Source: JAEXZL01 sp049943125 (GTDB taxonomy: Bacteria > Bacillota > Clostridia > Clostridiales > Clostridiaceae). From it: 64,000 nucleotides of DNA. Positions 35,313 through 43,340 of this stretch are shown here, one piece after another (positions within the stretch are counted from its first letter, which is position 1; every line of letters begins with the position of its first letter). A model generated the notes under the pieces. It searched no databases. It saw only the letters and a list, made by a program, of their open reading frames with translations, and had not been told where the DNA came from. The translations under genes and the position numbers were made by a program. The stretch is from assembly GCF_049943125.1 (NCBI RefSeq), contig NZ_CP188040.1:3348001-3412000 (forward strand), read 5' to 3'.

Positions 35313-35918
35313 GTGATTAAAAATATTGTTTTTGATATAGGAAATGTTCTGTTAGATTTCAAACCTCGAGAGTATCTTAAGAATAAAGGCTTTAGTGATT
35401 CTTTAATAAATGAATTAATGACCTGTATATTTATGAGCAGAGAATGGATACAATTGGACATGGGTACTATTGAAGCGGAAGAGGCGGTTAATAATTTCAT
35501 TGATTATGCTCCTAATCTTAAAAATGAAATAAATGAGGTTATGGAAGATTGGACTTCTATGCTACAGCCTAAGGAAGATACAATAGAGCTATTATATAAT
35601 CTAAAAAGGAAGGGATATAGGGTATATCTTTTATCTAACTATCATAAAAAAGCCTTCGAAATCACTAGGCGTAAAAATAGATTTATAGAAGATGTAGATG
35701 GTTATCTTATATCATGGGAACATAACTGTATAAAGCCACAGGAAGAGATTTATTATAAGCTTCTAGATAAATATTCCTTAAAGAAAGAGGAAACCATATT
35801 TATAGATGACATGGAGGAGAATGTTAAAGGAGCAGAAGAGGTGGGAATAAAAGGTGTTATTTTCACTGATATAGAAAATCTCAAGAAGTTCTTCGTAAAA
35901 TATGACATATACATATAG
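35313..35918 (+). CDS. HAD-IA family phosphatase
   Basis: A 201-residue haloacid dehalogenase-superfamily hydrolase similar to YihX-type glucose-1-phosphate or sugar phosphatases. Motif I is FDIGNVLLDF (Asp nucleophile and the unusual Asn-Val common to YihX), motif II LLSNYH, motif III lysine in CIKPQEEIYYKLL and motif IV FIDDMEENV. The start is GTG 35313 behind AAAAGGAG. It lies downstream of the ROK kinase. Confidence 0.88.
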   Translation: MIKNIVFDIGNVLLDFKPREYLKNKGFSDSLINELMTCIFMSREWIQLDMGTIEAEEAVNNFIDYAPNLKNEINEVMEDWTSMLQPKEDTIELLYNLKRKGYRVYLLSNYHKKAFEITRRKNRFIEDVDGYLISWEHNCIKPQEEIYYKLLDKYSLKKEETIFIDDMEENVKGAEEVGIKGVIFTDIENLKKFFVKYDIYI

Positions 35919-35929
35919 TTATTATCGTT

Positions 35930-35962
35930 AAAGAAGTTCCGCAAAAGCGGAGCTTCTTTTTT
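35930..35962 (+). terminator. Terminator between the HAD gene and convergent DUF554 gene
   Basis: GAAGTTCCGC pairs with GCGGAGCTTC (one G-U), AAAA loop, then a six-T run ending at 35962. The A-rich left flank gives weaker termination for the minus strand. Confidence 0.85.
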
Positions 35963-36638
35963 AAAATAAAGTAAGATATATTACTGGTATTAAAATAGAG
36001 GGAAGAATATTTGCTACTTTTATATTAGAAATACCTAGCATATTAAATCCCAGTGCCATAATTAAAACACTTCCTACTGCTGAAATTTCTAAAATTACCA
36101 TTTTAGATAGGATTGTACTTAAAAAAGTGGCTGATAAGGTTATTAGCCCTTGATATGATAAGACAGCAAAGGATGAAAAAATAACACCTATACCTAGGGT
36201 AGAGGAGAGGATAAATGCTGAAATACCATCTAGAATCGACTTAGTATATAGAAGTTCATGATCAGCAGCTAGTCCACTATTTAATGCACCAACAATAGCC
36301 ATGCTACCTACACAAAATAGAAGAGTTGAAGCAATAAAGCCTTGAGTAAAATTAGATTCTCCTAATCTCTTCAAGCGACTTTCAATATATTTTGCAAGCT
36401 GACCAATGAGATTGTCTATATCTATTATTTCTCCTATAAGAGCACCGATAGCAAGAGAAATAACCATAAGTAAAGTATTTTCGCCTTTAAGACTTCCACT
36501 GATGCCTATTATTATTACTGCTAATGCTACTGCATTCATAATTGTTTTATTGATTCTTTCAGGAATTCCCCCTTTAACCAAAAGGCCTAGAAGACCTGCT
36601 ATAAATATTGATGCAAAGTTAACAATAGTTCCTTTCAT
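35961..36638 (-). CDS. DUF554 family membrane protein (YdfK-like)
   Basis: A 225-residue polytopic membrane protein of the DUF554 family. Start ATG 36638 follows GGAGGG; the frame runs upstream to 36737 but without an SD. About six hydrophobic segments are visible, starting GTIVNFASIFIAGLLGLLV, with the conserved central segment FCVGSMAIVGALNSGL. Function is unknown; a transport role has been guessed for the family. Confidence 0.87.
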   Translation of the reverse strand: MKGTIVNFASIFIAGLLGLLVKGGIPERINKTIMNAVALAVIIIGISGSLKGENTLLMVISLAIGALIGEIIDIDNLIGQLAKYIESRLKRLGESNFTQGFIASTLLFCVGSMAIVGALNSGLAADHELLYTKSILDGISAFILSSTLGIGVIFSSFAVLSYQGLITLSATFLSTILSKMVILEISAVGSVLIMALGFNMLGISNIKVANILPSILIPVIYLTLF

Positions 36639-36789
36639 TATATCCCTCCAGTATAAAATGCTAATAATTAAATTATAGCATGATGGTTGCATAACGATAA
36701 TAAAAATTAATTTTTTTATTATCTTGTATTTCCTCATAGAAGTAAAATTAGGTATAATAATTAGAAAAGGGATAATATGGAGGGATGTT

Positions 36790-37335
36790 ATGTTATATTT
36801 AGATTTTGATGATTTAAGATGGATAAATGGTTATTTAAGTGGGGACAATCCTTTATCTCAGGAGGATTTAAATAATTTAAAAACCTTTACTTTTATGTGG
36901 TCTATGTTTGAGGCAAAGGCTTGTGATGGTAATGGAACTGCCCAAACAATTGCTGATTTTGTTTTTAATAAGCTAGATGTCAATGAGAATAATACCTCTG
37001 ATAGTGTAATAGATGCTTATTTTAGCTACTTTAAAGAAAGATATATAACGGATAAAGTCCTTAATTCTTTCTATTATAAAATGATAAGAGATACCAAGGA
37101 GGTCTTTGTTAGGAATAATTGTGAGTATAAGGTATCTAGTTTCATTGGTGACAATCTATTAAAGGATTCTACCACAGAAGAAGATAGAATTTTGACATGC
37201 TTATTAATACCCTATCGATGGAGAACAAATTTCTTTAATAGAAGTCAAGATCATATAAATGTTAAGCTGCAGTATAAGAATTTTTCAATAGCTAATAAAA
37301 TTATAGCTACTATTTTACTTCAATATAAAAATTAG
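36790..37335 (+). CDS. Hypothetical protein, 181 residues
   Basis: I do not recognise this protein. Start ATG 36790 follows GGAGGGATG. It has no signal peptide or membrane segment and is rich in Asn, Asp, Phe and Tyr (LYLDFDDLRWINGYLSG, FTFMWSMFEAKACDG). Codon use matches its neighbours. It may pair with the 59-residue gene that follows by 57 bp, since both lie between a divergent DUF554 gene and a convergent aminopeptidase. Confidence 0.7.
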   Translation: MLYLDFDDLRWINGYLSGDNPLSQEDLNNLKTFTFMWSMFEAKACDGNGTAQTIADFVFNKLDVNENNTSDSVIDAYFSYFKERYITDKVLNSFYYKMIRDTKEVFVRNNCEYKVSSFIGDNLLKDSTTEEDRILTCLLIPYRWRTNFFNRSQDHINVKLQYKNFSIANKIIATILLQYKN

Positions 37336-37392
37336 AATAAAATTATCTATGGAGGGAATAATTCCTATATAGTACTGATAGGAGGTATTTTT

Positions 37393-37572
37393 ATGGAATT
37401 ATTCAAACGTTTCTTCAATAAAAGATATAGAGAAGAATTTTCAAAGGAAATATCCCTAAAGCTCAGTGAGGAACAGAGTGAATATGAAAGATTATACTTT
37501 TCAATTTTTAAGGAAATAGAAGAGAGAAGCGATGAGGAAAACAGCGACAATAATTCAAATAACCTTAAATAA
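37393..37572 (+). CDS. Small hypothetical protein, 59 residues
   Basis: The frame starts with ATG behind a perfect AGGAGGT at good spacing and encodes a highly charged, probably helical peptide (MELFKRFFNKRYREEF at the start, acidic and Asn-rich end). No membrane segment. A strong terminator follows directly. No known family recognised. Confidence 0.65.
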   Translation: MELFKRFFNKRYREEFSKEISLKLSEEQSEYERLYFSIFKEIEERSDEENSDNNSNNLK

Positions 37573-37579
37573 TAAATCA

Positions 37580-37612
37580 AGCACTGATATTAATATCAGT
37601 GCTAATTTTTTT
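37580..37612. terminator. Bidirectional terminator
   Basis: A perfect 24-base palindrome at 37580-37603 (arms AGCACTGATATT and AATATCAGTGCT) is followed by seven Ts on the plus strand and A-rich sequence on the other side. It serves the small hypothetical gene and the convergent aminopeptidase. Confidence 0.88.
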
Positions 37613-38846
37613 ATAAATGGAAAGCCCAGTTCCCGTTTCTAAATACAGGGATTTCTTCATCCCCATAGGTTGTTCCTGTTATATTAAGATCCTCTGAGCC
37701 AATCATAAAATCCACATGGGCTAGCGAAGTGTTTATTCCTGCTTTCATAAGCTCCTCCGATGACATTTCGTCTCCATCAGCGATGCAGGAGCTGTAAGCT
37801 CTTCCCAAAGCAAGATGACAGGAAGCATTTTCATCATATAAGGTGTTATAAAAAATTATTCCTGAATTTGATATAGGGGAGTCATAAGGGACCAGAGCTA
37901 CCTCGCCTAAGTATTTTGAGCCTTCATCAGTCTCTATAATTCCTTTTAAGGTATCATAACCCTCTTCTGCAGAAAAATCTACTACTTTACCATCTTCGAA
38001 GGTTAAAGAAAAGTTATTTACTAAATTACCACCATAATTTAAAGGCTTAGTACTATATACTATACCATTGACACCATCTTTTTTAGGAGCTGAAAATACC
38101 TCCTCAGTAGGTATGTTAGCAATGAACTCTGTACCTCCTGAGGTTTTTTCAGCACCACCAAGCCATAGATGATTCTTTGGAAGTTCTATAACTAAATCTG
38201 TTCCAATAGAATTGGTGAAATGTAATTTCTTGAAATTGTATTTATTAAGTAAGCTCATAGAAGATGAAAGAATATCTGTATGCTCTTTCCAGGCAGCTAC
38301 AGGGTCATATCTATCTACCCTTACAATTTTAAATATTTTATCCCAAAGCTTTTCTACGGCCTCTTCTGCATCTAAACCAGGGAATATTTTTGATGCCCAA
38401 GCCCTTGTAGGAACAGATACCACACACCAGGAATTTTTATTGCTCATTAATCTTTCAGTATGCTCTCTTAAAGCAAGTTGTTTGGCTTTTTGTGCTCTAG
38501 AAATTCGTTTAGCATCTACTTCTTTCATAAGATCAGGATCAGAGGCTGAGATTGACAAAAAGCATGCTCCTGCTTGTGAGTAGGAGGCCATGGATTCAAC
38601 CTGCCAGTTAGGAACTTCATCAAAGATTTCATCTGGTCCATGGAGATATTTAATCTTTGTGGATATCTCATCATTCCAATGGATAACCACCTCTCTTGCC
38701 CCTTCTTTGTAAGCTGCTTCCGTTACTAGTCTAGTAAACTCAGCACACTCTATAGGGGACATTATTACTAAGGTTTGATTCTTTTGGATATTTACCCCAG
38801 TTTTAACTACTAAGGCAGCATACTTTTGAAGCTGTTCTTCTTTCAA
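37611..38846 (-). CDS. Family M29 aminopeptidase (AmpS/PepS type)
   Basis: A 411-residue cytoplasmic metallo-aminopeptidase of family M29. Conserved parts include EVFSAPKKDGVNGIV, VDFSAEEGYDTLKGIIETDEGSKYLGEVALVP (metal-binding Glu, His/Asp region), YDENASCHLALGRAY and the ending DFMIGSEDLNITG. I place the start at TTG 38846 with SD AGAGAGGTG; the frame continues upstream through the tRNA-Thr gene, which cannot be coding. It shares a terminator with the convergent small gene. Confidence 0.93.
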   Translation of the reverse strand: MKEEQLQKYAALVVKTGVNIQKNQTLVIMSPIECAEFTRLVTEAAYKEGAREVVIHWNDEISTKIKYLHGPDEIFDEVPNWQVESMASYSQAGACFLSISASDPDLMKEVDAKRISRAQKAKQLALREHTERLMSNKNSWCVVSVPTRAWASKIFPGLDAEEAVEKLWDKIFKIVRVDRYDPVAAWKEHTDILSSSMSLLNKYNFKKLHFTNSIGTDLVIELPKNHLWLGGAEKTSGGTEFIANIPTEEVFSAPKKDGVNGIVYSTKPLNYGGNLVNNFSLTFEDGKVVDFSAEEGYDTLKGIIETDEGSKYLGEVALVPYDSPISNSGIIFYNTLYDENASCHLALGRAYSSCIADGDEMSSEELMKAGINTSLAHVDFMIGSEDLNITGTTYGDEEIPVFRNGNWAFHL

Positions 38847-38875
38847 AACAAACACCTCTCTTAAAATAAAATAAT

Positions 38876-38897
38876 AATCCCTTTTACTAAAGGGATT
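38876..38897 (-). terminator. Terminator of tRNA-Thr
   Basis: On the minus strand AATCCCTTT and AAAGGGATT enclose AGTA and are followed by ATTATTTTATTTT. It lies just after the tRNA 3' end and before the aminopeptidase SD. Confidence 0.75.
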
Positions 38898-38902
38898 ATA
38901 AT

Positions 38903-38979
38903 TGGAGCTGGAAATGGGATTTGAACCCACGAACCTGCTCATTACGAGTGAGCTGCTCTACCAGCTGAGCTATTCCAGC
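38903..38979 (-). tRNA. tRNA-Thr (CGT anticodon)
   Basis: On the minus strand the acceptor GCTGGAA pairs with TTCCAGC, followed by T and an encoded CCA. The D arm has AGCTCAGCTGGTAGAGC, the anticodon stem GCTCA/TGAGC holds loop CTCGTAA (anticodon CGT, reads ACG) and the T arm contains GGTTCAAATCC. Confidence 0.97.
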
Positions 38980-39002
38980 GTAGAAGTATTAAATATATTC
39001 TC

Positions 39003-39011
39003 ATTATATCA
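39003..39011 (-). promoter_or_regulatory. Extended -10 promoter of tRNA-Thr
   Basis: TGATATAAT on the minus strand is an extended -10 (TGnTATAAT); the -35 is poor. Transcription would start about 17 nt before the tRNA 5' end. Confidence 0.5.
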
Positions 39012-39138
39012 TAATTATTAGACTTTTCTATACAAACATATTTTTCATATTCTATTACCATACAATAGATAAAGAAGCTCATTAAATATGCCGTGATAAA
39101 GGCAATTCTAAATTAATAAACCCTTAAAAAATATATAA

Positions 39139-39165
39139 AAAAAGGATAGCTAAGCTATCCTTTTT
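39139..39165 (-). terminator. Terminator of tRNA-Ala
   Basis: GGATAGCT and AGCTATCC form a near-perfect palindrome flanked by runs of A and T, directly after the tRNA-Ala 3' end on the minus strand. Confidence 0.8.
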
Positions 39166-39240
39166 GGTGGAGATAAGGGGATTCGAACCCCTGGCCTCTT
39201 GAATGCCATTCAAGCGCGATCCCAACTTCGCCATATCCCC
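39165..39240 (-). tRNA. tRNA-Ala (GGC anticodon)
   Basis: On the minus strand the acceptor GGGGATA pairs with TATCTCC, which gives the G3-U70 alanine identity pair; ACCA is encoded. The anticodon stem CTTGA/TCAAG holds loop ATGGCAT (anticodon GGC). The T arm contains GGTTCGAATCC. Length 76 nt. Confidence 0.97.
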
Positions 39241-39265
39241 ATGTATTATATTACTGACGAAGAAT

Positions 39266-39294
39266 ATTATATTATATAAATAAAAATAATACAA
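39266..39294 (-). promoter_or_regulatory. Promoter of tRNA-Ala
   Basis: On the minus strand TTGTAT (39294-39289), 17-nt spacer and TATAAT (39271-39266). The expected start is about 20 nt before the tRNA. Confidence 0.75.
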
Positions 39295-39314
39295 GTAGTT
39301 GATAGAGGAAAATT

Positions 39315-39347
39315 AAAAAAAACCCCTGTAAGTAGGGGGCTTTTTTA
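39315..39347 (-). terminator. Terminator of the DUF1292-like gene
   Basis: On the minus strand CCCCTACTTACAGGGG is followed by eight Ts (A run 39315-39322). It lies directly at the end of the small minus-strand gene. Confidence 0.82.
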
Positions 39348-39584
39348 AAAGCTTATGTGGGAGGCTTTTTTAACAGCAGTTATTTCATTTTCGTTTTCTA
39401 CAAGTAAAAGCTGTTCATTCATATGTTTGTCAAATTTTAGCTTATATACGTCAACTTCATTAAGGGCTTCTACGGGAGCCATAAGCAAGTATCCTGCTTT
39501 GTTAACTATTAACTCATCTAATATTTTATATTTAACACTCTTACCATCTTCATTTTTAAAGCTCATAATGGAATTTATGGTCAT
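39345..39584 (-). CDS. DUF1292-like small protein
   Basis: A 79-residue protein with a GAAAGGAG SD. The pattern FKNEDGKSVKYKILDELIVNKAGYLLMAPVEALNEVDVYKLKF ... LLLVENENEITAV resembles DUF1292, a small soluble family often found near ruvX/mltG in Firmicutes. Function unknown. An overlapping plus-strand frame at 39355-39609 has no SD and is rejected. Confidence 0.6.
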   Translation of the reverse strand: MTINSIMSFKNEDGKSVKYKILDELIVNKAGYLLMAPVEALNEVDVYKLKFDKHMNEQLLLVENENEITAVKKASHISF

Positions 39585-39771
39585 AATAATTCTCCTTTCC
39601 TATTTATAGATGTATTATATGCATTATTATTCCTTTAATACCTTGGAGCCTATTGGCCATGATTAATAGCAAAAGAAAAATATATACTATGCGAAGAAAA
39701 ATTCCTTTATTAAAAATAGATATTATTATATGATAATATTACATTAATTAAATACAATGAGGAGTGTTGTT

Positions 39772-40071
39772 ATGGTTAAGCATATAGTTATGTGGAAGAT
39801 TAAAGATAATCATAATGGTTTAAATAAAGAAGAAATCTGTATAAAGATTAAAAATGAATTAGAAGCTCTAAAGGCTATTATTGCTGATATACTTAAGATT
39901 GAGGTAGGTGTAAATATACTAGAAAGTCCTGCTGCATATGATTTGGTTTTATATTCAGAATTTACTTCCCAAGAAGCGCTTACTGCATATCAGAATCATG
40001 AAGCTCACAGAAATGTAGCTTCATATATCGGCCAGGTGAGCGAAGCTAGGATAGTTGTAGACTATAAATAA
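39772..40071 (+). CDS. Dabb family protein (stress-responsive A/B barrel)
   Basis: A 99-residue protein with the Dabb signature MVKHIVMWKIKD at the start, VGVNILESPAAYDLVLYSEFTSQEAL in the centre and the conserved YQNHEAHRNVASYI near the end. Start ATG 39772 follows GAGGAG; an ATG at 39757 overlaps the SD. The family forms dimeric ferredoxin-like barrels; no reaction can be assigned. Confidence 0.9.
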   Translation: MVKHIVMWKIKDNHNGLNKEEICIKIKNELEALKAIIADILKIEVGVNILESPAAYDLVLYSEFTSQEALTAYQNHEAHRNVASYIGQVSEARIVVDYK

Positions 40072-40085
40072 ATATAACATTCTTA

Positions 40086-40124
40086 AAGCATATATAGGTA
40101 TACATTCTATTTATGCTTTTTTTG
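40086..40124 (+). terminator. Terminator after the Dabb gene
   Basis: AAAGCATA pairs with TATGCTTT around an AT-rich loop with an inner ATAG/CTAT pair, followed by a seven-T run. Confidence 0.7.
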
Positions 40125-40199
40125 TAACAGCTCATTGATTATCCATATATTAAAATCTGAATAATTTAAGAGCTTATAGTAACTTAAAGGAGCTTTTAT

Positions 40200-40227
40200 T
40201 TGTAGAAGGTTTTTAGCCTAATATAAT
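40200..40227 (+). promoter_or_regulatory. Possible promoter of the M16C peptidase gene
   Basis: TTGTAG at 40200-40205, 16-nt spacer and TATAAT at 40222-40227, about 125 nt before the start codon. The rest of 40125-40357 shows nothing else that I can name. Confidence 0.45.
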
Positions 40228-40357
40228 AGGTATGTATTAAAGAGAGTAAACTTTGGAAGTATAATAATGAGCTTTTTGAAGAAGATGAGGAAAATAATAG
40301 AAAAGTAATATATAATAATAATTAATTTATTTTCATGAAAAAGGAAGGAGAAGTAAA

Positions 40358-43285
40358 ATGGAAAAAGATTATAATAGCTTTGGCTTTAAACTAGTGGAAA
40401 AGCATGAAGTGAAAGAAATAAAATCTAATGCTTTAATATTTATTCACGAAAAGACTGGAGCCAGACTTTTAAAGCTTGAAAACTCTGATGATAACAAGGT
40501 TTTTACTATAGGTTTTAAAACCCCTCCAGAAAATAGCACAGGGGTTGCGCATATAATAGAGCATTCAGTGTTATGTGGTTCTGAAAAATATAGAAGTAAA
40601 GAACCTTTTGTGGAACTATTAAAGGGTTCTTTAAACACTTTTTTAAATGCCATGACCTTTGCAGATAAGACTATATATCCCGTGGCTAGCAGAAATACAA
40701 AGGACTTTCACAATTTGATGGATGTGTACTTAGATGCTGTTTTTAATCCTCTTATATATAGTGAACCACTGATATTTATGCAGGAGGGCTGGCACTATGA
40801 ACTGAATAGCCCAGAGGATCAGCTTACTATAAATGGAGTTGTTTATAACGAAATGAAGGGAGTATATTCTTCTCCTGATTCATTACTTTATAGATATATA
40901 CCAAGCTCTCTGCTGCCGGATACCACCTATGGGGTTGATTCAGGGGGAGACCCAGATGAAATTCCAGAGCTGTCTTATGAGGAGTTTTTAGCTTTCCACA
41001 AAAAATACTATCATCCATCAAATTCATTCATTTACTTATATGGCAATGGTAATCTCCAGGAGGAGCTAAAAGTTATAGATGAATATATCTCTAAGTATTC
41101 AAAGGCTGAACCTGCATTAGATATTCCAGAACAGAGTCCTTTTAAAGAGCTCAAGGAGTATAAAATACCTTATACCATTGATGAAGAAGAGAGTATAGAA
41201 GAAAAAACTTATCTCAGCTTAAATTTTGCAATAGGAACTGCTCTTGATACAGAGCTAACTCTTGCGTTTCAAATTTTAACATATTTACTCCTTCAAAATC
41301 CTGCTGCACCTCTAAAAAAAGCGTTAATAGAGGCTGATTTAGGTAAAACGGTAATAGGGGATTTCGATAGCAGTAGCAAAACGCCGATTTTTTCTGTGGT
41401 AGTTAAAAATTCTGATGAAAATAAACAGGAGAAATTTAAAAAGGTATTTTATGCAACCTTAAGAGAATTGATTGATAAAGGAATACCTAAAGAAATCATA
41501 GAGGGCAGCATTAATTACCAAGAGTTCCTCCTAAGAGAAAGCGATTTTAGAGGATATCCTAAGGGAATTATATATTATATGTCTGCAATGGAAACTTGGC
41601 TTCATGGGGGGGCACCTATCGCTTCGCTAGAGTATGAAGATAGCCTAAATAAAATAAAGTCTGCACTTAATACGGATTATTTTGAGAAGCTAATAGAAAA
41701 ATATATACTTAATAATAACCATTGCTCCTTAGTGATATTGAAGCCAGAGCCAGGCTTAGGAGCCTCAAATAACCATGCTTTAGAGGAAAAGCTCCGGAAG
41801 TATAAGGAAAGCCTAAGTCCTGAAGAAACACAAAATATAATTAAAAATACGAAACAGTTGAGAATAAGGCAGGAGTCTCTGGATAGTGAAGAGGTATTAA
41901 AGACTATTCCAATGCTGGAGCTTCAGGATGTAAGCCCAGAAGCTGAGATGCTTCCCATGGAGGTTAAAGAAGAGGAAAAAATTAAAGTATTGTATAGCAA
42001 TGTATTTACTAATAAAATTGGGTATATAAACCTGCTATTCAACACTAAGCACATACCTGAGGAGTTAATTCAGTACACTAGGCTTCTAGGAAGTCTATTC
42101 AGCAAAATAAGCACAGAAAATTATGGCTATGAAGAGATTGTGAATATGATAAATATCAATACTGGTGGTATTAGTTTCTCAGTATCCAGCACAGTAGAAA
42201 AGAACGACCACTCAAGCTTTAATCCTTTATTTGTAATCAAAGGAAAGGCACTTATAGAGAAGCTTCCAAAGCTTACGGAATTGATATTGGAAATAATTAA
42301 TAATACCATTTTTACTGAGAAGGATAGAATACTAAATATAATCAGGGAAGAAAAATCTAGGCTGGAAAGTACCATTTATAATAGCGGTAATGCCATAGCT
42401 TCATTAAAGGTTTTATCCTATCTTACTTCAAAAGGAGTCTTTGACGAAAGGATTAGAGGATATAGCTACTATAAATTTATCTGTGATCTAGAGGAGAACT
42501 ATCAAGAAAGATATTCTGATATTGTATCTAAGCTTAAGGATATAAAAGCTAAGATATTTAATCTTAATTCACTAATCATAAGTTTCACTGCTGAAGCTGA
42601 GAGCTACGATGCTATTAAATCTATGGCTAAGAGCTTAAATAATGAATTAACTAAAGAAGAGATAACTACTTATGATTATAAGTTTAGTCCAGAGGCTGAT
42701 AATGAAGGCTTAACTACAGAGGCGAAGATACAGTACGTAGCTAAGGGCTTTAATTATAAAGCATTAGGATATAACTACAGTGGTGCCTTTAGAGTTATTG
42801 AAAATATACTAACCTTAGATTATCTCTGGAATAAGGTTAGAGTTATTGGTGGTGCTTATGGGGTAAGCGTTAATATATTGAAGGATGGGAATGTATATAT
42901 ATCCTCCTACAGAGATCCAAAGCTAGTAGAAACCTTAGAAGCATATAATTCCATTGGAGATTATCTAACTAATCTAGATTTAAGTGAGAGGGAACTAACT
43001 AAATATATACTTGGTACTGTTAGCAGGTTGGATTTCCCGCTAACTCCATCAATGATAGGTGAGATTTCGTACATGAGATATTTGGCGGGTATAACCTATG
43101 AGCAGCTTCAGAAGGAGAGAGATGAAATCTTAAATCTGTCCGTGGATATAATAAAGGAATATAGTAAAATGTTCAGTAAAGGAATGGAAGAAGATTATAT
43201 CTGTGTACTTGGAAATAATAAAAAGATCAATGACAATAAGGGTTTATTTAAAGAAATAAAAAAGGTTTTTAAAACAACTGATTAA
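40358..43285 (+). CDS. Peptidase M16C, PreP-like zinc metalloprotease
   Basis: A 975-residue single-chain M16C peptidase. The inverted zinc motif H65-x2-E68-H69 (GVAHIIEHSVLCGS) is followed by the distal Glu region in NEMKGVYSSPDSLL and the NTFLNAMTFADKTIYPVASRN signature. The second, inactive half and the M16C-associated linker are present, so length fits the family (~970). No signal peptide, so it acts in the cytoplasm. Role is probably oligopeptide degradation. SD AAGGAAGGAG. Confidence 0.93.
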   Translation: MEKDYNSFGFKLVEKHEVKEIKSNALIFIHEKTGARLLKLENSDDNKVFTIGFKTPPENSTGVAHIIEHSVLCGSEKYRSKEPFVELLKGSLNTFLNAMTFADKTIYPVASRNTKDFHNLMDVYLDAVFNPLIYSEPLIFMQEGWHYELNSPEDQLTINGVVYNEMKGVYSSPDSLLYRYIPSSLLPDTTYGVDSGGDPDEIPELSYEEFLAFHKKYYHPSNSFIYLYGNGNLQEELKVIDEYISKYSKAEPALDIPEQSPFKELKEYKIPYTIDEEESIEEKTYLSLNFAIGTALDTELTLAFQILTYLLLQNPAAPLKKALIEADLGKTVIGDFDSSSKTPIFSVVVKNSDENKQEKFKKVFYATLRELIDKGIPKEIIEGSINYQEFLLRESDFRGYPKGIIYYMSAMETWLHGGAPIASLEYEDSLNKIKSALNTDYFEKLIEKYILNNNHCSLVILKPEPGLGASNNHALEEKLRKYKESLSPEETQNIIKNTKQLRIRQESLDSEEVLKTIPMLELQDVSPEAEMLPMEVKEEEKIKVLYSNVFTNKIGYINLLFNTKHIPEELIQYTRLLGSLFSKISTENYGYEEIVNMININTGGISFSVSSTVEKNDHSSFNPLFVIKGKALIEKLPKLTELILEIINNTIFTEKDRILNIIREEKSRLESTIYNSGNAIASLKVLSYLTSKGVFDERIRGYSYYKFICDLEENYQERYSDIVSKLKDIKAKIFNLNSLIISFTAEAESYDAIKSMAKSLNNELTKEEITTYDYKFSPEADNEGLTTEAKIQYVAKGFNYKALGYNYSGAFRVIENILTLDYLWNKVRVIGGAYGVSVNILKDGNVYISSYRDPKLVETLEAYNSIGDYLTNLDLSERELTKYILGTVSRLDFPLTPSMIGEISYMRYLAGITYEQLQKERDEILNLSVDIIKEYSKMFSKGMEEDYICVLGNNKKINDNKGLFKEIKKVFKTTD

Positions 43286-43291
43286 TATAAA

Positions 43292-43338
43292 AATGAGTGC
43301 TGTATATAGAAATATATGTACAGCACTCATTTTTTTAT
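43292..43338. terminator. Bidirectional terminator
   Basis: AATGAGTGCTGTA (43292-43304) pairs perfectly with TACAGCACTCATT (43319-43331), then T run on plus; the minus strand also ends in CATTTTTA. It serves the M16C gene and the convergent GGDEF-EAL gene. Confidence 0.88.
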
Positions 43339-43340
43339 TG

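Noticed and set aside
38847..38942. Extension of the aminopeptidase frame on the minus strand
   Set aside because: It runs into the tRNA-Thr gene and its terminator; TTG 38846 has an SD and gives the normal N terminus.
39355..39609. 84-residue plus-strand frame
   Set aside because: Antisense to the DUF1292-like gene, without an SD, and its 5' end lies in a terminator.
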